From NCBI GenBank assembly GCA_902521795.1, contig CABYSX010000003.1, positions 1 to 64,000 on the forward strand: 64,000 bases of DNA, written 5' to 3'. This DNA is from an uncultured Alphaproteobacteria bacterium (lineage in GTDB: Bacteria; Pseudomonadota; Alphaproteobacteria; HIMB59). Both the position numbers and the translations under genes were made by a program. Positions 24,695 through 35,077 of this stretch are shown here, piece by piece. Within the stretch, counting starts at the first letter, position 1. Each line of letters starts with the position of its first letter. The notes under the pieces were generated by a model. The model searched no databases, was not told the origin of the DNA, and was given only the letters and a program-made list of their open reading frames with translations.

Positions 24695-26071
24695 CTAAAA
24701 CATTTCATTTGGTAACCAAGTAGCGATCTCTGGATAAAAACCAACAATTAATATTGCCAATATTTGAATTCCAATAAAAGGAATTACTCCTTTGTACATA
24801 TTTTTAGTTTGAATACTGTTTGGTGCCACCCCTCTTAAAAAAAATAAGGAAAAACCAAAAGGAGGTGTTAAAAAACTTGTTTGTAAATTCAATGAAATAA
24901 GAATGCCCAGCCACAAGGGATCTGCTCCATTTGCAATCAATATTGGACCTACTAAAGGCACTATAACAAAAATTATTTCTATATAATCTAGAAAGAAGCC
25001 CAAAAGGAAAATGACAATCATTACCAAAATAAGGGCTGCATAAAGACCTCCTGGTAAATTTCCTAGAAAATGTTCTATCATTTCATCACCACCAAAGCCA
25101 CGAAATACTAATGAAAACATTGATGCCCCAATTAAAATTATGAAAACAAAAGAACTAAGTTTTACAGTCCCTAAAGCAGTCTCTTTAACATTCTTAAAAT
25201 TTAACTCTCCCTTTAAAAGTGCTATAACGGCTGCACCTACAGCACCAACAGAAGCTGACTCTGTGGGTGTTGCAATACCAAAAAGTATTGAACCCAAAAC
25301 TAGTATAATAAGAGTTATTGGAGGAATAACTGATTTAGCTGCTTCGATATAAATCTCTGCTCTTGATCTGCTTGTTTCAACTGGCGGGCAAGATAGAGGA
25401 TTAAATCTAGCGTAAAAGAAAATAAATATTATAAATAAGACCACCAACATAAGCCCAGGCAAGATAGCGCCAGCGAATAAATCAATTGCTGTTACAGGAT
25501 CAGGGGCTAAATTACCAACTAACATCGCTGCTTCTTCGTTTGCGCCTTGTAAAATTGTTGCAAGTAATACTAAAACAATTGAAGGAGGTATTATTTGACC
25601 CAATGTTCCTGCAGCACAAATAGTTCCTGTAGCTATTTTTTGGTCATAGCCAGCTTTCATCATTGAGGGTAAGGAGAGCATTCCCATTGTCACAACTGTT
25701 GCTCCAACAATTCCTGTGGAAGCAGCAAGTAACATACCTACTATTACTACTCCGATACCCAGACCCCCTTTTGTTGAGCCAAAAAGCTCGCCAATAGACT
25801 GCAAAAGACCTGCAGCTATTTTTGTCTTTTCTAACATTATTCCCATAAAAATAAACAGAGGTACCGCTACAAGAGGCTCATTAATCATTGTGCCGAATAT
25901 GCGTTGAGGAAAAAACCCAAGCATTCTAAAATTAAATATTTCCAAAGCATCTCCGAGAAAACCAAACATAAGAGCTGTTCCCGCTAGAGTGAAAGCTACA
26001 GGAAAACCAAAGAGCAGTAATCCCAATGTTGTGACAAACATTACAATTGCTAAAATTTCAGGACTAATCAT
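24695..26071 (-). CDS. dctM: TRAP transporter large permease subunit DctM
   Basis: Twelve-helix membrane subunit that carries the substrate with sodium and interacts with DctP. Landmarks are GFPVAFTLAGTALMFGF, PLFIFMGIMLEKTKIA, GIVGATVVTMGMLSLPSMMK, GTICAAGTLGQIIPPSIVLV and NLQTSFLTPPFGFSLFFLRG, the last two being conserved hairpin and TM segments of DctM. The length of 458 residues is typical for this subfamily. It overlaps dctQ by 4 nt and is convergent with dctP. The SIV/IPPS segment supports the organic-acid TRAP class rather than TAXI type. Confidence 0.92.
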   Translation of the reverse strand: MISPEILAIVMFVTTLGLLLFGFPVAFTLAGTALMFGFLGDALEIFNFRMLGFFPQRIFGTMINEPLVAVPLFIFMGIMLEKTKIAAGLLQSIGELFGSTKGGLGIGVVIVGMLLAASTGIVGATVVTMGMLSLPSMMKAGYDQKIATGTICAAGTLGQIIPPSIVLVLLATILQGANEEAAMLVGNLAPDPVTAIDLFAGAILPGLMLVVLFIIFIFFYARFNPLSCPPVETSRSRAEIYIEAAKSVIPPITLIILVLGSILFGIATPTESASVGAVGAAVIALLKGELNFKNVKETALGTVKLSSFVFIILIGASMFSLVFRGFGGDEMIEHFLGNLPGGLYAALILVMIVIFLLGFFLDYIEIIFVIVPLVGPILIANGADPLWLGILISLNLQTSFLTPPFGFSLFFLRGVAPNSIQTKNMYKGVIPFIGIQILAILIVGFYPEIATWLPNEMF

Positions 26072-26595
26072 GATTTTTTTCTAGAGTCATCGAAGCTTGT
26101 AAGCGTTTGCAAAGACTTTATTACATTTGAAATTAATTGGATAAATAAGACTAAACAAAACCATAGTATTGCACTTTTTAAAATATATAAGGCAGGCATA
26201 CCACCAGCCTCTCTTGAGACTTCCCCCATTAAAAAAGAACGATATACAAAAGGATAGCTATAACTCCAGATGATATACAAAAAAGGTAGTAATAAAAAAA
26301 TATTACCTAAAAGATCAACAATCGCTTTATACTTTTTTGAAGCCTCTCTATAAAAGACATCAATTCGTACATGTTCATTCGCTAAATAAGTAAAGCCAGC
26401 TCCTAGCATAAATATAAAACTATGAAGCCATACATAAACCTCTTGCATCCAAATGAAACCAATATTGAAGCCGTACCTAAGCACAACAACTGTGAATACT
26501 ACTATTACCATCGAGAAAACAAAAAATGCACAAAGGTATCCAACAAATGTATTAAAACGATCAATATATTTGGATATTTGAGCTAAAACAGACAT
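26068..26595 (-). CDS. dctQ: TRAP transporter small permease subunit DctQ
   Basis: Four-helix partner of DctM. The helix around FFVFSMVIVVFTVVVLRYGF followed by WMQEVYVWLHSFIFMLGAGF and YLANEHVRIDVFY is the DctQ signature, with a last segment ILWFCLVLFIQLISNVI. The track begins at GTG 26703, but the internal ATG at 26595 (MSVLAQISKYIDRFNTFVG) gives 175 residues, the usual length, and the extra 36 residues would add an unexpected hydrophobic stretch. I favour 26595, though the longer form is possible. It overlaps dctM by 4 nt. Confidence 0.85.
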   Translation of the reverse strand: MSVLAQISKYIDRFNTFVGYLCAFFVFSMVIVVFTVVVLRYGFNIGFIWMQEVYVWLHSFIFMLGAGFTYLANEHVRIDVFYREASKKYKAIVDLLGNIFLLLPFLYIIWSYSYPFVYRSFLMGEVSREAGGMPALYILKSAILWFCLVLFIQLISNVIKSLQTLTSFDDSRKKS

Positions 26596-26819
26596 AGCTC
26601 GTGAGTATACATAGACAATATAAATAATAAAAAGGGTAAATTCATAGGTCGTGGTGCCAACTTTAAAAATAAAGCTTCTCTCATGCGGGGTGAGATTCGG
26701 CACATTTAAACAAAATGTTCACGACCTGCACAGATATTAATTGATTTTATAGCGTTTTCAGACCGTTAATTTTTATTTCAAGCATATTTGATCAACACTT
26801 TTTCCACAATTTGATTAAT

Positions 26820-26828
26820 TGATATAAT
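26820..26828 (+). promoter_or_regulatory. Extended -10 promoter candidate for the sdh operon
   Basis: TG-A-TATAAT (extended -10) lies 62 nt upstream of the sdhC ATG, in the 186-nt gap between the divergent dctQ and sdhC. No good -35 was found at 17 nt upstream (only T-rich ttttcc), which is compatible with an extended -10 promoter. Confidence 0.4.
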
Positions 26829-26889
26829 GCATGAATTAATAAAATAATAGCTTTTTACTATAAGATTTTTTTGAATATATTTCCTCTTT

Positions 26890-27255
26890 ATGGCTCCACT
26901 ATCACCACATTTACAGATTTATAGGCCTTTTTTAACTATGATATTTTCTATTTCCAGCAGAATAGGCGTCATAGCATTTGCATTTTCAATTCCTTTTTTT
27001 GCAATTTGGTTAGGAAGTGCAAATACACTTCCTCAGCTTAATGTTCTATTAACAATATTCTTCAACTTTTTACCAGTAAAGTTGATATTCGTTTTTTGGT
27101 TTTTTATTTTTAATCATCATTTATTAAATGGTTTTAAATATTTTTTATGGTCGTTCGCCATTGGAATGGAAATTAAAAATGTTTATTTAACTACATACAT
27201 TATATTAGTAATGAATATTATGATGACATTAATTTTCACTTGGATGTTATTCTGA
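26890..27255 (+). CDS. sdhC: succinate dehydrogenase cytochrome b556 subunit
   Basis: Membrane anchor of complex II. The N-terminal PLSPHLQIYRPFLTMIFSIS with SRIGVIAF matches the SdhC signature (SPHLxIY...SxxHR), with SSR in place of the usual HR. The heme-ligand helix region is FNHHLLNGFKYFLWSF, keeping the histidine but with Lys and Tyr where GIRH is usual. Three membrane segments are visible in 121 residues, normal size. The TGA shares its A with the sdhD ATG. It heads sdhC-sdhD-sdhA-sdhB, which continues into mdh-sucA-sucB. It feeds electrons from succinate to the quinone pool. Confidence 0.9.
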   Translation: MAPLSPHLQIYRPFLTMIFSISSRIGVIAFAFSIPFFAIWLGSANTLPQLNVLLTIFFNFLPVKLIFVFWFFIFNHHLLNGFKYFLWSFAIGMEIKNVYLTTYIILVMNIMMTLIFTWMLF

Positions 27256-27566
27256 TGAAAGCCTCGCAAAAATGGAAAATTGAGAGAATTTTATATCTTG
27301 CATTAATTCCCATTAGTTATTGGTTCATATTATTTTTTATAAATTCTCATTCTGACTCAAATTCTTTAAATGTCTTATTATCAAATACATCCAATAAGAT
27401 TTTGTTGTCAATTTTTTTTATTATATCAATGTTTCATATTAGAATTCAATTGGGTAAAGTTTATGAGGATTATTTTAAATTTAAGCAAATGAAATTTTAT
27501 TCTCTCTTGACAGACTGTGCTATAGGTTTTTCAATTTTAATTTTTTTACCGGTATTATTTTTTTAA
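27255..27566 (+). CDS. sdhD: succinate dehydrogenase hydrophobic membrane anchor subunit
   Basis: Second membrane anchor, with three hydrophobic stretches and the conserved [15 protein letters not shown] motif (usually HxxLGxxxIxEDYxH), where the histidine helps ligate heme. The track starts at a TTG (27240), but the ATG at 27255 overlaps the sdhC stop as TGATG and gives 103 residues, about the standard length. This small, fast-evolving subunit is recognised mainly by location and the EDY motif. sdhA follows after 1 nt. Confidence 0.88.
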   Translation: MKASQKWKIERILYLALIPISYWFILFFINSHSDSNSLNVLLSNTSNKILLSIFFIISMFHIRIQLGKVYEDYFKFKQMKFYSLLTDCAIGFSILIFLPVLFF

Positions 27567-27567
27567 C

Positions 27568-29346
27568 ATGAATTTCACTGATCATAAATTAGATGTTGTT
27601 GTTTTAGGTGCTGGAGGCGCGGGCTTAAGAGCTGCTCTGGGATGTTCTGAGCAAGGCCTCAAGACCGCATGTGTTTCAAAAGTTTATCCTACAAGAAGCC
27701 ATACTGTGGCAGCTCAAGGGGGTATAGGTGCAGCGCTAGCTAACATGGGTGAAGATAGTTGGCAATGGCATATGTTTGACACTGTAAAAGGCTCTGACTG
27801 GCTTGGTGACCAAGACAGTATTGAATATCTATGCGCAAATGCAGTTGACTCTATTGTTGAGTTGGAACATTACGGCATGCCATTTTCTAGAACTGAGGAT
27901 GGTAAGATATATCAAAGACCTTTTGGTGGGCACATGACAAAAAATGGTAAAGGCGAACCTGCAAGTCGAGCTTGTGCTGCAGCTGATAGAACTGGACATG
28001 CATTACTTCACACGTTATATCAGCAAAGTCTCAAAAATAACGTTGATTTTTATAACGAATACTTTGCCATAGATTTATTAAAAGATGATAACGACGCAAT
28101 TTGTGGACTCTTAGCAATCAACATTGAGGATGGGTCATTGCACCGCTTTATTGCAAAAATGACAATTTTAGCTACCGGAGGTTATGGAAGAATATTTCAA
28201 TCCTCCACAAGTGCACATATTTGTACAGGTGATGGCGCAGGTATTGCTCTCAGGGCAGGACTTCCGTTATCTGATATGGAGTTTATTCAGTTTCACCCCA
28301 CTGGAATATATGGTGTTGGCGTTTTAATATCAGAGGCAGCTAGAGGTGAGGGGGGTATTTTAAAAAATAATGAGGGTACAAGGTTTATGCTTGAGTACGC
28401 CCCAAATGCCAAAGACCTTGCAGCTAGAGATGTTATTTCAAGATTCATAAGTAAGGAGATCAGTGCTGGTAGAGGATGTGGACCTAATAAAGACTATATA
28501 AATCTTCATTTAGAGCACCTTGATGCTGATATGCTTGCTAAAAGATTACCTGGTATCTCTGAGTCAGTTAGAGCATTTTGTGGAAGAGATATTTCCAAAG
28601 AGCCAATTCCAGTTATTCCAACTGTTCACTACTGTATGGGAGGCATCCCAACTAATTTTAAAGCAGAAGTTTTGAAACCTAATGACACGAATACAGAAGA
28701 AGTATGTGAGGGATTAATGGCAATAGGTGAAGCAGCATGTGCATCAGTTCATGGAGCAAATAGACTTGGAACTAATGCTCTTGCAGAACTTGTTGTTTTT
28801 GGAAGAGGTGCAGCCATACAAGCAGGACAAGTCATTGATAGTAACGAGTCATTGAGGATGCCATCCCACTCACAAACAAATTTAATAATAGAAAGACTTG
28901 AGTCAATCAAAAATAATAAAGGCGATGTATCGGTTGGAGAGTTAAGAGAAAAAATGCAAAAAACTGTCCAGAAAAGATTTGGTGTTTACAGAGAGAGTGA
29001 AACTTTAAAACTGGGCAACGACGAATTGTATTCAATGTCCCAAGATCTTAAACATATTAAAGTTAAAGATCAGTCAGATGTTTTTAATACAGATTTGGTT
29101 GAAGCTTTAGAGCTTCATAACTTAATGCAGGTCGCTGGCAGTGTTGGTGTTTCAGCTGAACAAAGAACTGAAAGTAGAGGTGCACACGCCAGAGAAGATT
29201 TTCCAGAAAGAGATGATGAAAATTGGCTTAAACACACACTTTTTTGGGGAGATGCTACAGATTATAAAGTCACTCACAGGCCTGTAAGAATGACAACATT
29301 AAGCAATCAAATTTCTGTCATACCTCCACAAGTAAGGGTTTACTAA
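27568..29346 (+). CDS. sdhA: succinate dehydrogenase flavoprotein subunit
   Basis: Catalytic subunit with covalent FAD, oxidising succinate to fumarate. It has [17 protein letters not shown], the FAD-attachment His in [32 protein letters not shown], the substrate and catalytic-site [11 protein letters not shown], and [20 protein letters not shown]. The length of 592 residues matches bacterial SdhA. The C-terminal domain ends with [14 protein letters not shown]. Start is 1 nt after sdhD, and its stop directly abuts sdhB. It is well conserved despite AT bias. Confidence 0.98.
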   Translation: MNFTDHKLDVVVLGAGGAGLRAALGCSEQGLKTACVSKVYPTRSHTVAAQGGIGAALANMGEDSWQWHMFDTVKGSDWLGDQDSIEYLCANAVDSIVELEHYGMPFSRTEDGKIYQRPFGGHMTKNGKGEPASRACAAADRTGHALLHTLYQQSLKNNVDFYNEYFAIDLLKDDNDAICGLLAINIEDGSLHRFIAKMTILATGGYGRIFQSSTSAHICTGDGAGIALRAGLPLSDMEFIQFHPTGIYGVGVLISEAARGEGGILKNNEGTRFMLEYAPNAKDLAARDVISRFISKEISAGRGCGPNKDYINLHLEHLDADMLAKRLPGISESVRAFCGRDISKEPIPVIPTVHYCMGGIPTNFKAEVLKPNDTNTEEVCEGLMAIGEAACASVHGANRLGTNALAELVVFGRGAAIQAGQVIDSNESLRMPSHSQTNLIIERLESIKNNKGDVSVGELREKMQKTVQKRFGVYRESETLKLGNDELYSMSQDLKHIKVKDQSDVFNTDLVEALELHNLMQVAGSVGVSAEQRTESRGAHAREDFPERDDENWLKHTLFWGDATDYKVTHRPVRMTTLSNQISVIPPQVRVY

Positions 29347-30147
29347 ATGGTACAACTCACTCTTCCTAAAAACTCAATTCCAGTTAAAGGAAAATCATAT
29401 TCTAATGTAGATCTTATTGATGAACAGTCCCAACAAAACCATGACATCAGGATTGTAAATGTTTACCGATGGTCAGGTGAAGAAGATACGCCCCCTCAAA
29501 TAGATCGATTTGAAATTGATGTAGCTAAAGCAGGGACAATGGTTTTGGATATATTAAATAAAATTAAAGCTGAGGTTGATCCAAGCCTAACTTTTAGAAA
29601 ATCATGCAGAGAAGGTGTTTGTGGATCATGTGCAATGAATATAGATGGTGTCAATACACTTGCATGCCAGAAACATATAGAGGAATGCTCTGATGAAATT
29701 AATATATACCCTCTTCCCCATATGAGAGTTTTAAAAGATTTAGTGGTAGATTTGAAAAAAGCTTTCGAACAATTTAAATCTATAAAACCATGGTTAAATA
29801 AAAAATCTCCAAATAATGAAAGAGAAAATATACAGTCAGTCGAAGATAGAGATAAGCTAGATGGCAAATGGGAATGTGTAATGTGCTTTTCTTGTAGTAC
29901 CTCTTGTCCAAGTTATTGGTGGAATGAAGATGAATATTTAGGACCTGCTGTGTTACTACAAGCAAACCGCTGGATAAAAGATAGTAGAGATGAAGAGAAA
30001 AAAGAAAGGTTGAATGAGTTGGATGATAGTCTTAAACTATATAGATGCCACTCAATCATGAATTGTACCAACTCCTGTCCGAAAGGATTAAACCCAGCTA
30101 AAGCTATAGCTGAAATAAAACATGAAATATCCAAAATGGATAAATAG
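29347..30147 (+). CDS. sdhB: succinate dehydrogenase iron-sulfur subunit
   Basis: Carries the 2Fe-2S, 4Fe-4S and 3Fe-4S clusters that pass electrons from FAD to quinone. The 2Fe-2S motif [16 protein letters not shown] and cysteine in TLACQKHIE are followed by [17 protein letters not shown] and the third cluster region [18 protein letters not shown]. The length of 266 residues is normal. It shares a base with the mdh GTG start (TAGTG), so translation of the sdh-mdh set is coupled. The short gaps indicate one transcript through mdh. Confidence 0.98.
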   Translation: MVQLTLPKNSIPVKGKSYSNVDLIDEQSQQNHDIRIVNVYRWSGEEDTPPQIDRFEIDVAKAGTMVLDILNKIKAEVDPSLTFRKSCREGVCGSCAMNIDGVNTLACQKHIEECSDEINIYPLPHMRVLKDLVVDLKKAFEQFKSIKPWLNKKSPNNERENIQSVEDRDKLDGKWECVMCFSCSTSCPSYWWNEDEYLGPAVLLQANRWIKDSRDEEKKERLNELDDSLKLYRCHSIMNCTNSCPKGLNPAKAIAEIKHEISKMDK

Positions 30148-31091
30148 TGAATAAAATTTCACTAATTGGTGCTGGAAACATTGGCGGTACCCTCGCTCAT
30201 TTAGCCGCTTTAAAAAAACTCGGAAATGTAACACTAATAGATGTTGTAAAAGGAATGCCCCAAGGAAAAGCTTTAGATCTTAGCCAATCTTCGGCTGTTG
30301 AAGATTTTACAGGGTCGATAGAGGGCACAAATGATTTTTCCAAAATGATGGGATCTGACGTCATTATCATAACTGCTGGTTTGCCTCGTCAACCTGGAAT
30401 GAGTAGGGATGATCTTTTAGAGACCAATGGGAAAATAATTAAAAAAATAGCTCTAGATATAAAAAAATATGCCCCAAAAGCATTTGTTATTTGTATCACA
30501 AACCCCTTAGACGCAATGGTATACGTACTTCAAAAATATTCAAAACTTCCAAAAAATATGTGTGTTGGAATGGCAGGAGTATTAGACTCTTCTCGAATGA
30601 AATATTTCTTATCAGATGCTTTGAACGTTTCTGTAAATGATGTTGAAACATTTGTATTAGGAGGACATGGAGATGACATGGTTCCTCTTATAAACTATAC
30701 AACAATTGGAGGAGTGCCTTTAATGGACTTCCTAAAGCTTAAAAAATTTCCTTATTCAAAAATTGAGAAAATAGTTAATCGCACAAGAATGGGTGGAGGA
30801 GAGATAGTGAAATTACTTAAAAGAGGATCTGCTTTTTATGCACCTGCAAGTTCAGCCATTCTGATGGCAGAGGCATTTTTGTTTGATCAAAAAAAACTAT
30901 TACCCTGCGCAGCTTTTATTAATGGTCAATATGGTCTTAGCAATATGTATATGGGTGTTCCTACAGTTATTGGAAAAAAAGGAATTGAAAAAATTATTGA
31001 GGTAAAACTTACCTCTAAAGAAAAGTTAATGCTAAAAAAATCTGTTAAATCTGTTCAGGGATTGGTATCAGCAGTCGATAAGCTTTTATAA
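30147..31091 (+). CDS. mdh: malate dehydrogenase (LDH-like type)
   Basis: Oxidises malate to oxaloacetate with NAD. The Rossmann motif [14 protein letters not shown], the substrate loop [14 protein letters not shown] with the arginine pair that selects malate over lactate, [13 protein letters not shown] and the catalytic His in [11 protein letters not shown] are all present. The length of 314 residues is usual. It uses a GTG start that overlaps the sdhB stop. In most alphaproteobacteria sucC and sucD follow mdh; here the next gene is sucA, after 51 nt. Confidence 0.96.
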   Translation: MNKISLIGAGNIGGTLAHLAALKKLGNVTLIDVVKGMPQGKALDLSQSSAVEDFTGSIEGTNDFSKMMGSDVIIITAGLPRQPGMSRDDLLETNGKIIKKIALDIKKYAPKAFVICITNPLDAMVYVLQKYSKLPKNMCVGMAGVLDSSRMKYFLSDALNVSVNDVETFVLGGHGDDMVPLINYTTIGGVPLMDFLKLKKFPYSKIEKIVNRTRMGGGEIVKLLKRGSAFYAPASSAILMAEAFLFDQKKLLPCAAFINGQYGLSNMYMGVPTVIGKKGIEKIIEVKLTSKEKLMLKKSVKSVQGLVSAVDKLL

Positions 31092-31142
31092 TTAAAAATA
31101 AAATGACTTTTTTATGAGATAAGCGTATACATTATCTTATTA

Positions 31143-33992
31143 ATGAGATCTTATAATTCATTTCTCACAACTAATAATGCTTCCCAAGTTATTTCTATTT
31201 ATAAGGACTATATAAAAGACCCAAATCTAGTTGATAAAAGTTGGCATGATTTTTTTAATACTCTTGCACCTGAAGAAATTTCCATATTAGCTGATTATCA
31301 AAAAATTGATTGGTCACAAACTTCAAGAGGTAAAGACTTTAATCAGACTTCGCTTGACCAAGCAATTACTGACTCTTTGAGACTAGTAATGATGATTAGA
31401 GCCTACAGAGAAATAGGCCACCTAATTGCTGACTTAGACCCTTTAGGTTTAATGATAAAAAATAGTCCATCAGGTTTGGACCCTGAATATTATGGTTTTC
31501 AAGAAAAAGATTACGACCGTAAGATTTTCTTATTTGGTTATTTAGGTTTCGAAAAGGCAACTGTTAAAGAAGTTTTTGAAAAGCTACAATCTATATACTC
31601 TGGAACTCTAGCAATTGAATACAAGCACATACAATCGGCTGAAGAATATAAATGGCTTAAAGATAGAATTGAAGAGAAAAAGGACATGCAACTTACTCCA
31701 AGGGGTAAAAGGACGATATTAGAAAGATTGGTTTCAGCAGAATACTTTGAAAAATTTTTAGATACCAAATACAGAGGAACAAAAAGATTTGGTCTTGAAG
31801 GTGCTGAGTCTACGATACCTGCCTTAGAACAAATTTTAAAAAGATCATCGGAGTACGGCGTCGAAGATTTTTCATTTGCTTGCGCTCATCGTGGCAGACT
31901 GAACATTTTAGCAAATATAGTTAAAAAACCTCATGTACAAATATTCGGTGAATTTATCCACGGTGGGGAAAATGCTTTAAGTGACCAAGGGTCTGGTGAT
32001 GTAAAATATCATTTAGGCGCAAGTTCAGACAGAAGTTTTGGGGGTAATTTAATTCATGTTAGTATGGCAGCAAATCCCTCACATTTGGAAGCAGTAAATC
32101 CAGTAGTTGCTGGTAAAATTAGAGCAAAACAAAGACTTATTAGAGATAATAATAATACAAGAGTTTCTGGTCTCTTAATTCACGGAGATGCTGCAATTGC
32201 TGGTCAAGGAGTTGTAGCTGAAACTTTTACAATGTCACAGCTAAATGGTTATAGAATTGGTGGATTAATACATTTCATAATTAACAACCAAATTGGTTTT
32301 ACCACAAGTCCTCAATATAGTCGTTCAGCACCATACTCCTCAGAAATTGGAAAAATTGTTCAGTCACCGATCTTTCATGTAAATGGGGATGACCCTGAGG
32401 CTGTAGTATTGGCCTCAAGAGCTGCAACAGAATTTAGAAATACTTTTAAAAAAGACACAATGGTTGACATGTTTTGTTATAGGAAACACGGTCATAATGA
32501 AGGAGATGAACCTTCATTTACCCAACCTTTGATGTACGAGACTATTAAAAAGAAAAAATCAGTTGCAAGTATTTATGCAAATAAACTTTTAGAGCAGGAG
32601 GTTGTAAATCAAAAACAAATTGACTATTTAAAAGATCAGATTTGGTCTGATCTTGAAAAAAAATTTGAGAAGGCAAAAAATTATAAATTGAAAACAAAAT
32701 TATGGATGGGCGGTCAATGGAGCGGTTTAAGCCGTGCTCCTAAAGACCCCTTAAGAAGGGGAAAAACCTCTGAGTCTGAAAAGTCTTTAAAAGATACAGG
32801 TATAAAAATAACTAATATCCCAGATAATTTTAATTTGCACCCAAAATTACAAAAATTTAATAATGCTCGCATCAAAGCTATAAAAACTGGAAAAGGGATT
32901 GATTGGTCTTTCGCAGAAGCTTTAGCGATAGGAAGTTTACTAAAAGAGGGATATCAAGTTAGACTCGCAGGTCAAGACTCTGGAAGAGGTACTTTTAGCC
33001 AAAGACACTCTGTTTTTTATGATCAAAAAACTGAAGAGAGGTATATTCCTTTAAACAATATTTCAAAAAAACAAAAAGAATTTGAAATAGTAGATAGTTT
33101 TTTGTCTGAATTAGGAGTACTTGGTTTTGAGTATGGATATTCACTAGCCGATCCCAATACACTTGTTATGTGGGAGGCTCAGTTTGGAGATTTTGCTAAC
33201 GGTGCACAAATTATTATCGATCAATTTATAACCTCAAGTGAGAGAAAATGGATGCAGATGAGTGGTTTGGTTATGCTTTTACCCCACGGTCACGAAGGCA
33301 TGGGCCCTGAGCATTCAAGTGCAAGAATAGAAAGATTTCTTCAAATGGCTGCTGAAGACAACATTCAAATTGTAAATTGTACAACTCCAGCTAGCTATTT
33401 CCATGCTTTAAGAAGACAGATACATAGAAATTTTAGAAAACCATTAATAGTATTTACACCAAAGTCTACATTACGTCATCCAAATAACATTTCTCGTATT
33501 GAGGAATTTACAGGTAAAACATCTTTTCATAGAGTAATTGACGATGACATTAAAAATCCAAAAAGAGTTGTTTTCTGCTCTGGTAAAATATTCTATGAGT
33601 TAGATGATTATAGATCTGAGCATAAAATCAAAGATGTTAAAATCATAAGAATTGAACAGATATACCCTTTCCCTTTTGACAGATTATCAGAAATACTTAT
33701 GAAATATAAAGACTGTGAAATGATTTGGGCTCAAGAGGAACCAAAAAATATGGGCACTTGGGGATTTGTAAAAAGTAGAATAAGACATGTATTTGTTCGA
33801 AATAATTACGAGAAAAAAATACATTATGTTGGGAGGCGCCCTGCAGCAGCTCCAGCAACTGGTATTTCAAAAAGACATATCACTAACCAAATGCTCATTA
33901 AAGAATTAGCACTTAAATCACCATTAAAAAGTGTTATAAAGGAAAGAAGTGGTGTGAGTTTTATGAAATTTAAAAACCTTCCAAAAGAATAA
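31143..33992 (+). CDS. sucA: 2-oxoglutarate dehydrogenase E1 component
   Basis: Thiamine-diphosphate E1o that decarboxylates 2-oxoglutarate and transfers the succinyl group to SucB. Conserved blocks: [76 protein letters not shown] (ThDP/metal), [18 protein letters not shown] and [24 protein letters not shown]. The N-terminal E2-binding helix [20 protein letters not shown] is present. The length of 949 residues is normal. It starts at ATG with no visible ribosome site and runs directly into sucB, sharing a base. sucCD and lpd are not in this locus. Confidence 0.97.
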   Translation: MRSYNSFLTTNNASQVISIYKDYIKDPNLVDKSWHDFFNTLAPEEISILADYQKIDWSQTSRGKDFNQTSLDQAITDSLRLVMMIRAYREIGHLIADLDPLGLMIKNSPSGLDPEYYGFQEKDYDRKIFLFGYLGFEKATVKEVFEKLQSIYSGTLAIEYKHIQSAEEYKWLKDRIEEKKDMQLTPRGKRTILERLVSAEYFEKFLDTKYRGTKRFGLEGAESTIPALEQILKRSSEYGVEDFSFACAHRGRLNILANIVKKPHVQIFGEFIHGGENALSDQGSGDVKYHLGASSDRSFGGNLIHVSMAANPSHLEAVNPVVAGKIRAKQRLIRDNNNTRVSGLLIHGDAAIAGQGVVAETFTMSQLNGYRIGGLIHFIINNQIGFTTSPQYSRSAPYSSEIGKIVQSPIFHVNGDDPEAVVLASRAATEFRNTFKKDTMVDMFCYRKHGHNEGDEPSFTQPLMYETIKKKKSVASIYANKLLEQEVVNQKQIDYLKDQIWSDLEKKFEKAKNYKLKTKLWMGGQWSGLSRAPKDPLRRGKTSESEKSLKDTGIKITNIPDNFNLHPKLQKFNNARIKAIKTGKGIDWSFAEALAIGSLLKEGYQVRLAGQDSGRGTFSQRHSVFYDQKTEERYIPLNNISKKQKEFEIVDSFLSELGVLGFEYGYSLADPNTLVMWEAQFGDFANGAQIIIDQFITSSERKWMQMSGLVMLLPHGHEGMGPEHSSARIERFLQMAAEDNIQIVNCTTPASYFHALRRQIHRNFRKPLIVFTPKSTLRHPNNISRIEEFTGKTSFHRVIDDDIKNPKRVVFCSGKIFYELDDYRSEHKIKDVKIIRIEQIYPFPFDRLSEILMKYKDCEMIWAQEEPKNMGTWGFVKSRIRHVFVRNNYEKKIHYVGRRPAAAPATGISKRHITNQMLIKELALKSPLKSVIKERSGVSFMKFKNLPKE

Positions 33993-35077
33993 TGAAAAAT
34001 ATAACTGTACCTGAGCTTGGTGAATCTATAATCGAGGGAACAATTACATCATGGTTAGTAAAAGAAGGTGAAAACTTTAAATCTGGAGATAATTTAGCTG
34101 AAATAGAGACTGAAAAAATTACAATTGAAATTCCCGCTCAATCCTCAGGAAAGTTAACTAAGATCATTGCTCCTGTTGGTGCTACGGTAAATGTTGGTCA
34201 GTCTATTGCTGAGATTAATGATGAGATTATAGTGGATGAAAGCTCTGAAAGCAAAATTAATCAGATTGAAGAGAAGAAAGAAACTGCAAAGGAAGTAAAA
34301 CTACCTAATAAGCCTGATATTATTGAGAAAACTGAGAACTCTCCAAGCTCTGAAAATAATCTTCAAAATTTTGATATTGAAACAAGAAATCAAAATGAAA
34401 AAACCATTCCAATGTCCAAGCTTAGACAAACTATTGCTAGAAGATTAAAAGATGCACAAAATACTGCAGCAATTCTTACAACATTTAATGAAGTTGATAT
34501 GTCGGCTATTATGTCTTTAAGAAAAAAAGAGCAAGCATCTTTCAAAAAAAAATATGGTGTCAAACTAGGCATTATGTCTTTTTTTGTTAAAGCCTGTACG
34601 GAGGTCCTAAAAGAAATACCAGAGATAAATTCAGAAATTTATGAAAATAAAATTATTTACAAAAATTATTTTGATATAGGAATAGCAATTGGATCAGAAA
34701 AGGGTTTGGTTGTTCCAATAATTAGAGATGCTGGAAATCTATCAAATGGTGATATTGAAAAAGGTATCATCGACTTAGCTCAAAAGGCAAATTCAAATAA
34801 ACTTACAATGAAAGACTTATCAGGTGGAACTTTTTCAATTACAAATGGAGGAATATATGGCTCAATGATGAGCACACCCATTATTAATCCCCCTCAAAGT
34901 GCTATATTAGGCATGCACTCTATTATAGATAGACCCATTGCAGTAAATAAGAAAATTGTCATAAGGCCAATGATGTACATAGCCCTAAGCTATGATCACA
35001 GGCTTATTGACGGCAAGCAAGCAGTTACTTTTTTAGTAAGACTTAAAGAGCTTTTAGAAAATCCAGTAATTATTTAA
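33992..35077 (+). CDS. sucB: dihydrolipoyllysine succinyltransferase E2 component
   Basis: Core acyltransferase of the 2-oxoglutarate dehydrogenase complex. The lipoyl domain is [20 protein letters not shown] with the lipoylated lysine in [11 protein letters not shown]. The catalytic domain begins near [13 protein letters not shown] and ends with [14 protein letters not shown], whose HxxxD motif is active-site. The linker (about 80-140) is a Glu/Lys/Ser/Asn-rich stretch, and I do not see the usual 35-residue E3/E1-binding domain between lipoyl and catalytic parts. The length of 361 residues is shorter than the usual 400 or so, as expected from that loss. Its last 4 nt overlap the convergent acnA. 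Confidence 0.93.
   Translation: MKNITVPELGESIIEGTITSWLVKEGENFKSGDNLAEIETEKITIEIPAQSSGKLTKIIAPVGATVNVGQSIAEINDEIIVDESSESKINQIEEKKETAKEVKLPNKPDIIEKTENSPSSENNLQNFDIETRNQNEKTIPMSKLRQTIARRLKDAQNTAAILTTFNEVDMSAIMSLRKKEQASFKKKYGVKLGIMSFFVKACTEVLKEIPEINSEIYENKIIYKNYFDIGIAIGSEKGLVVPIIRDAGNLSNGDIEKGIIDLAQKANSNKLTMKDLSGGTFSITNGGIYGSMMSTPIINPPQSAILGMHSIIDRPIAVNKKIVIRPMMYIALSYDHRLIDGKQAVTFLVRLKELLENPVII

Noticed and set aside
31092-31142. Small hairpin (gataa/ttatc) in the mdh-sucA gap as a terminator
   Set aside because: Five pairs only and no T-run; the genes look cotranscribed.
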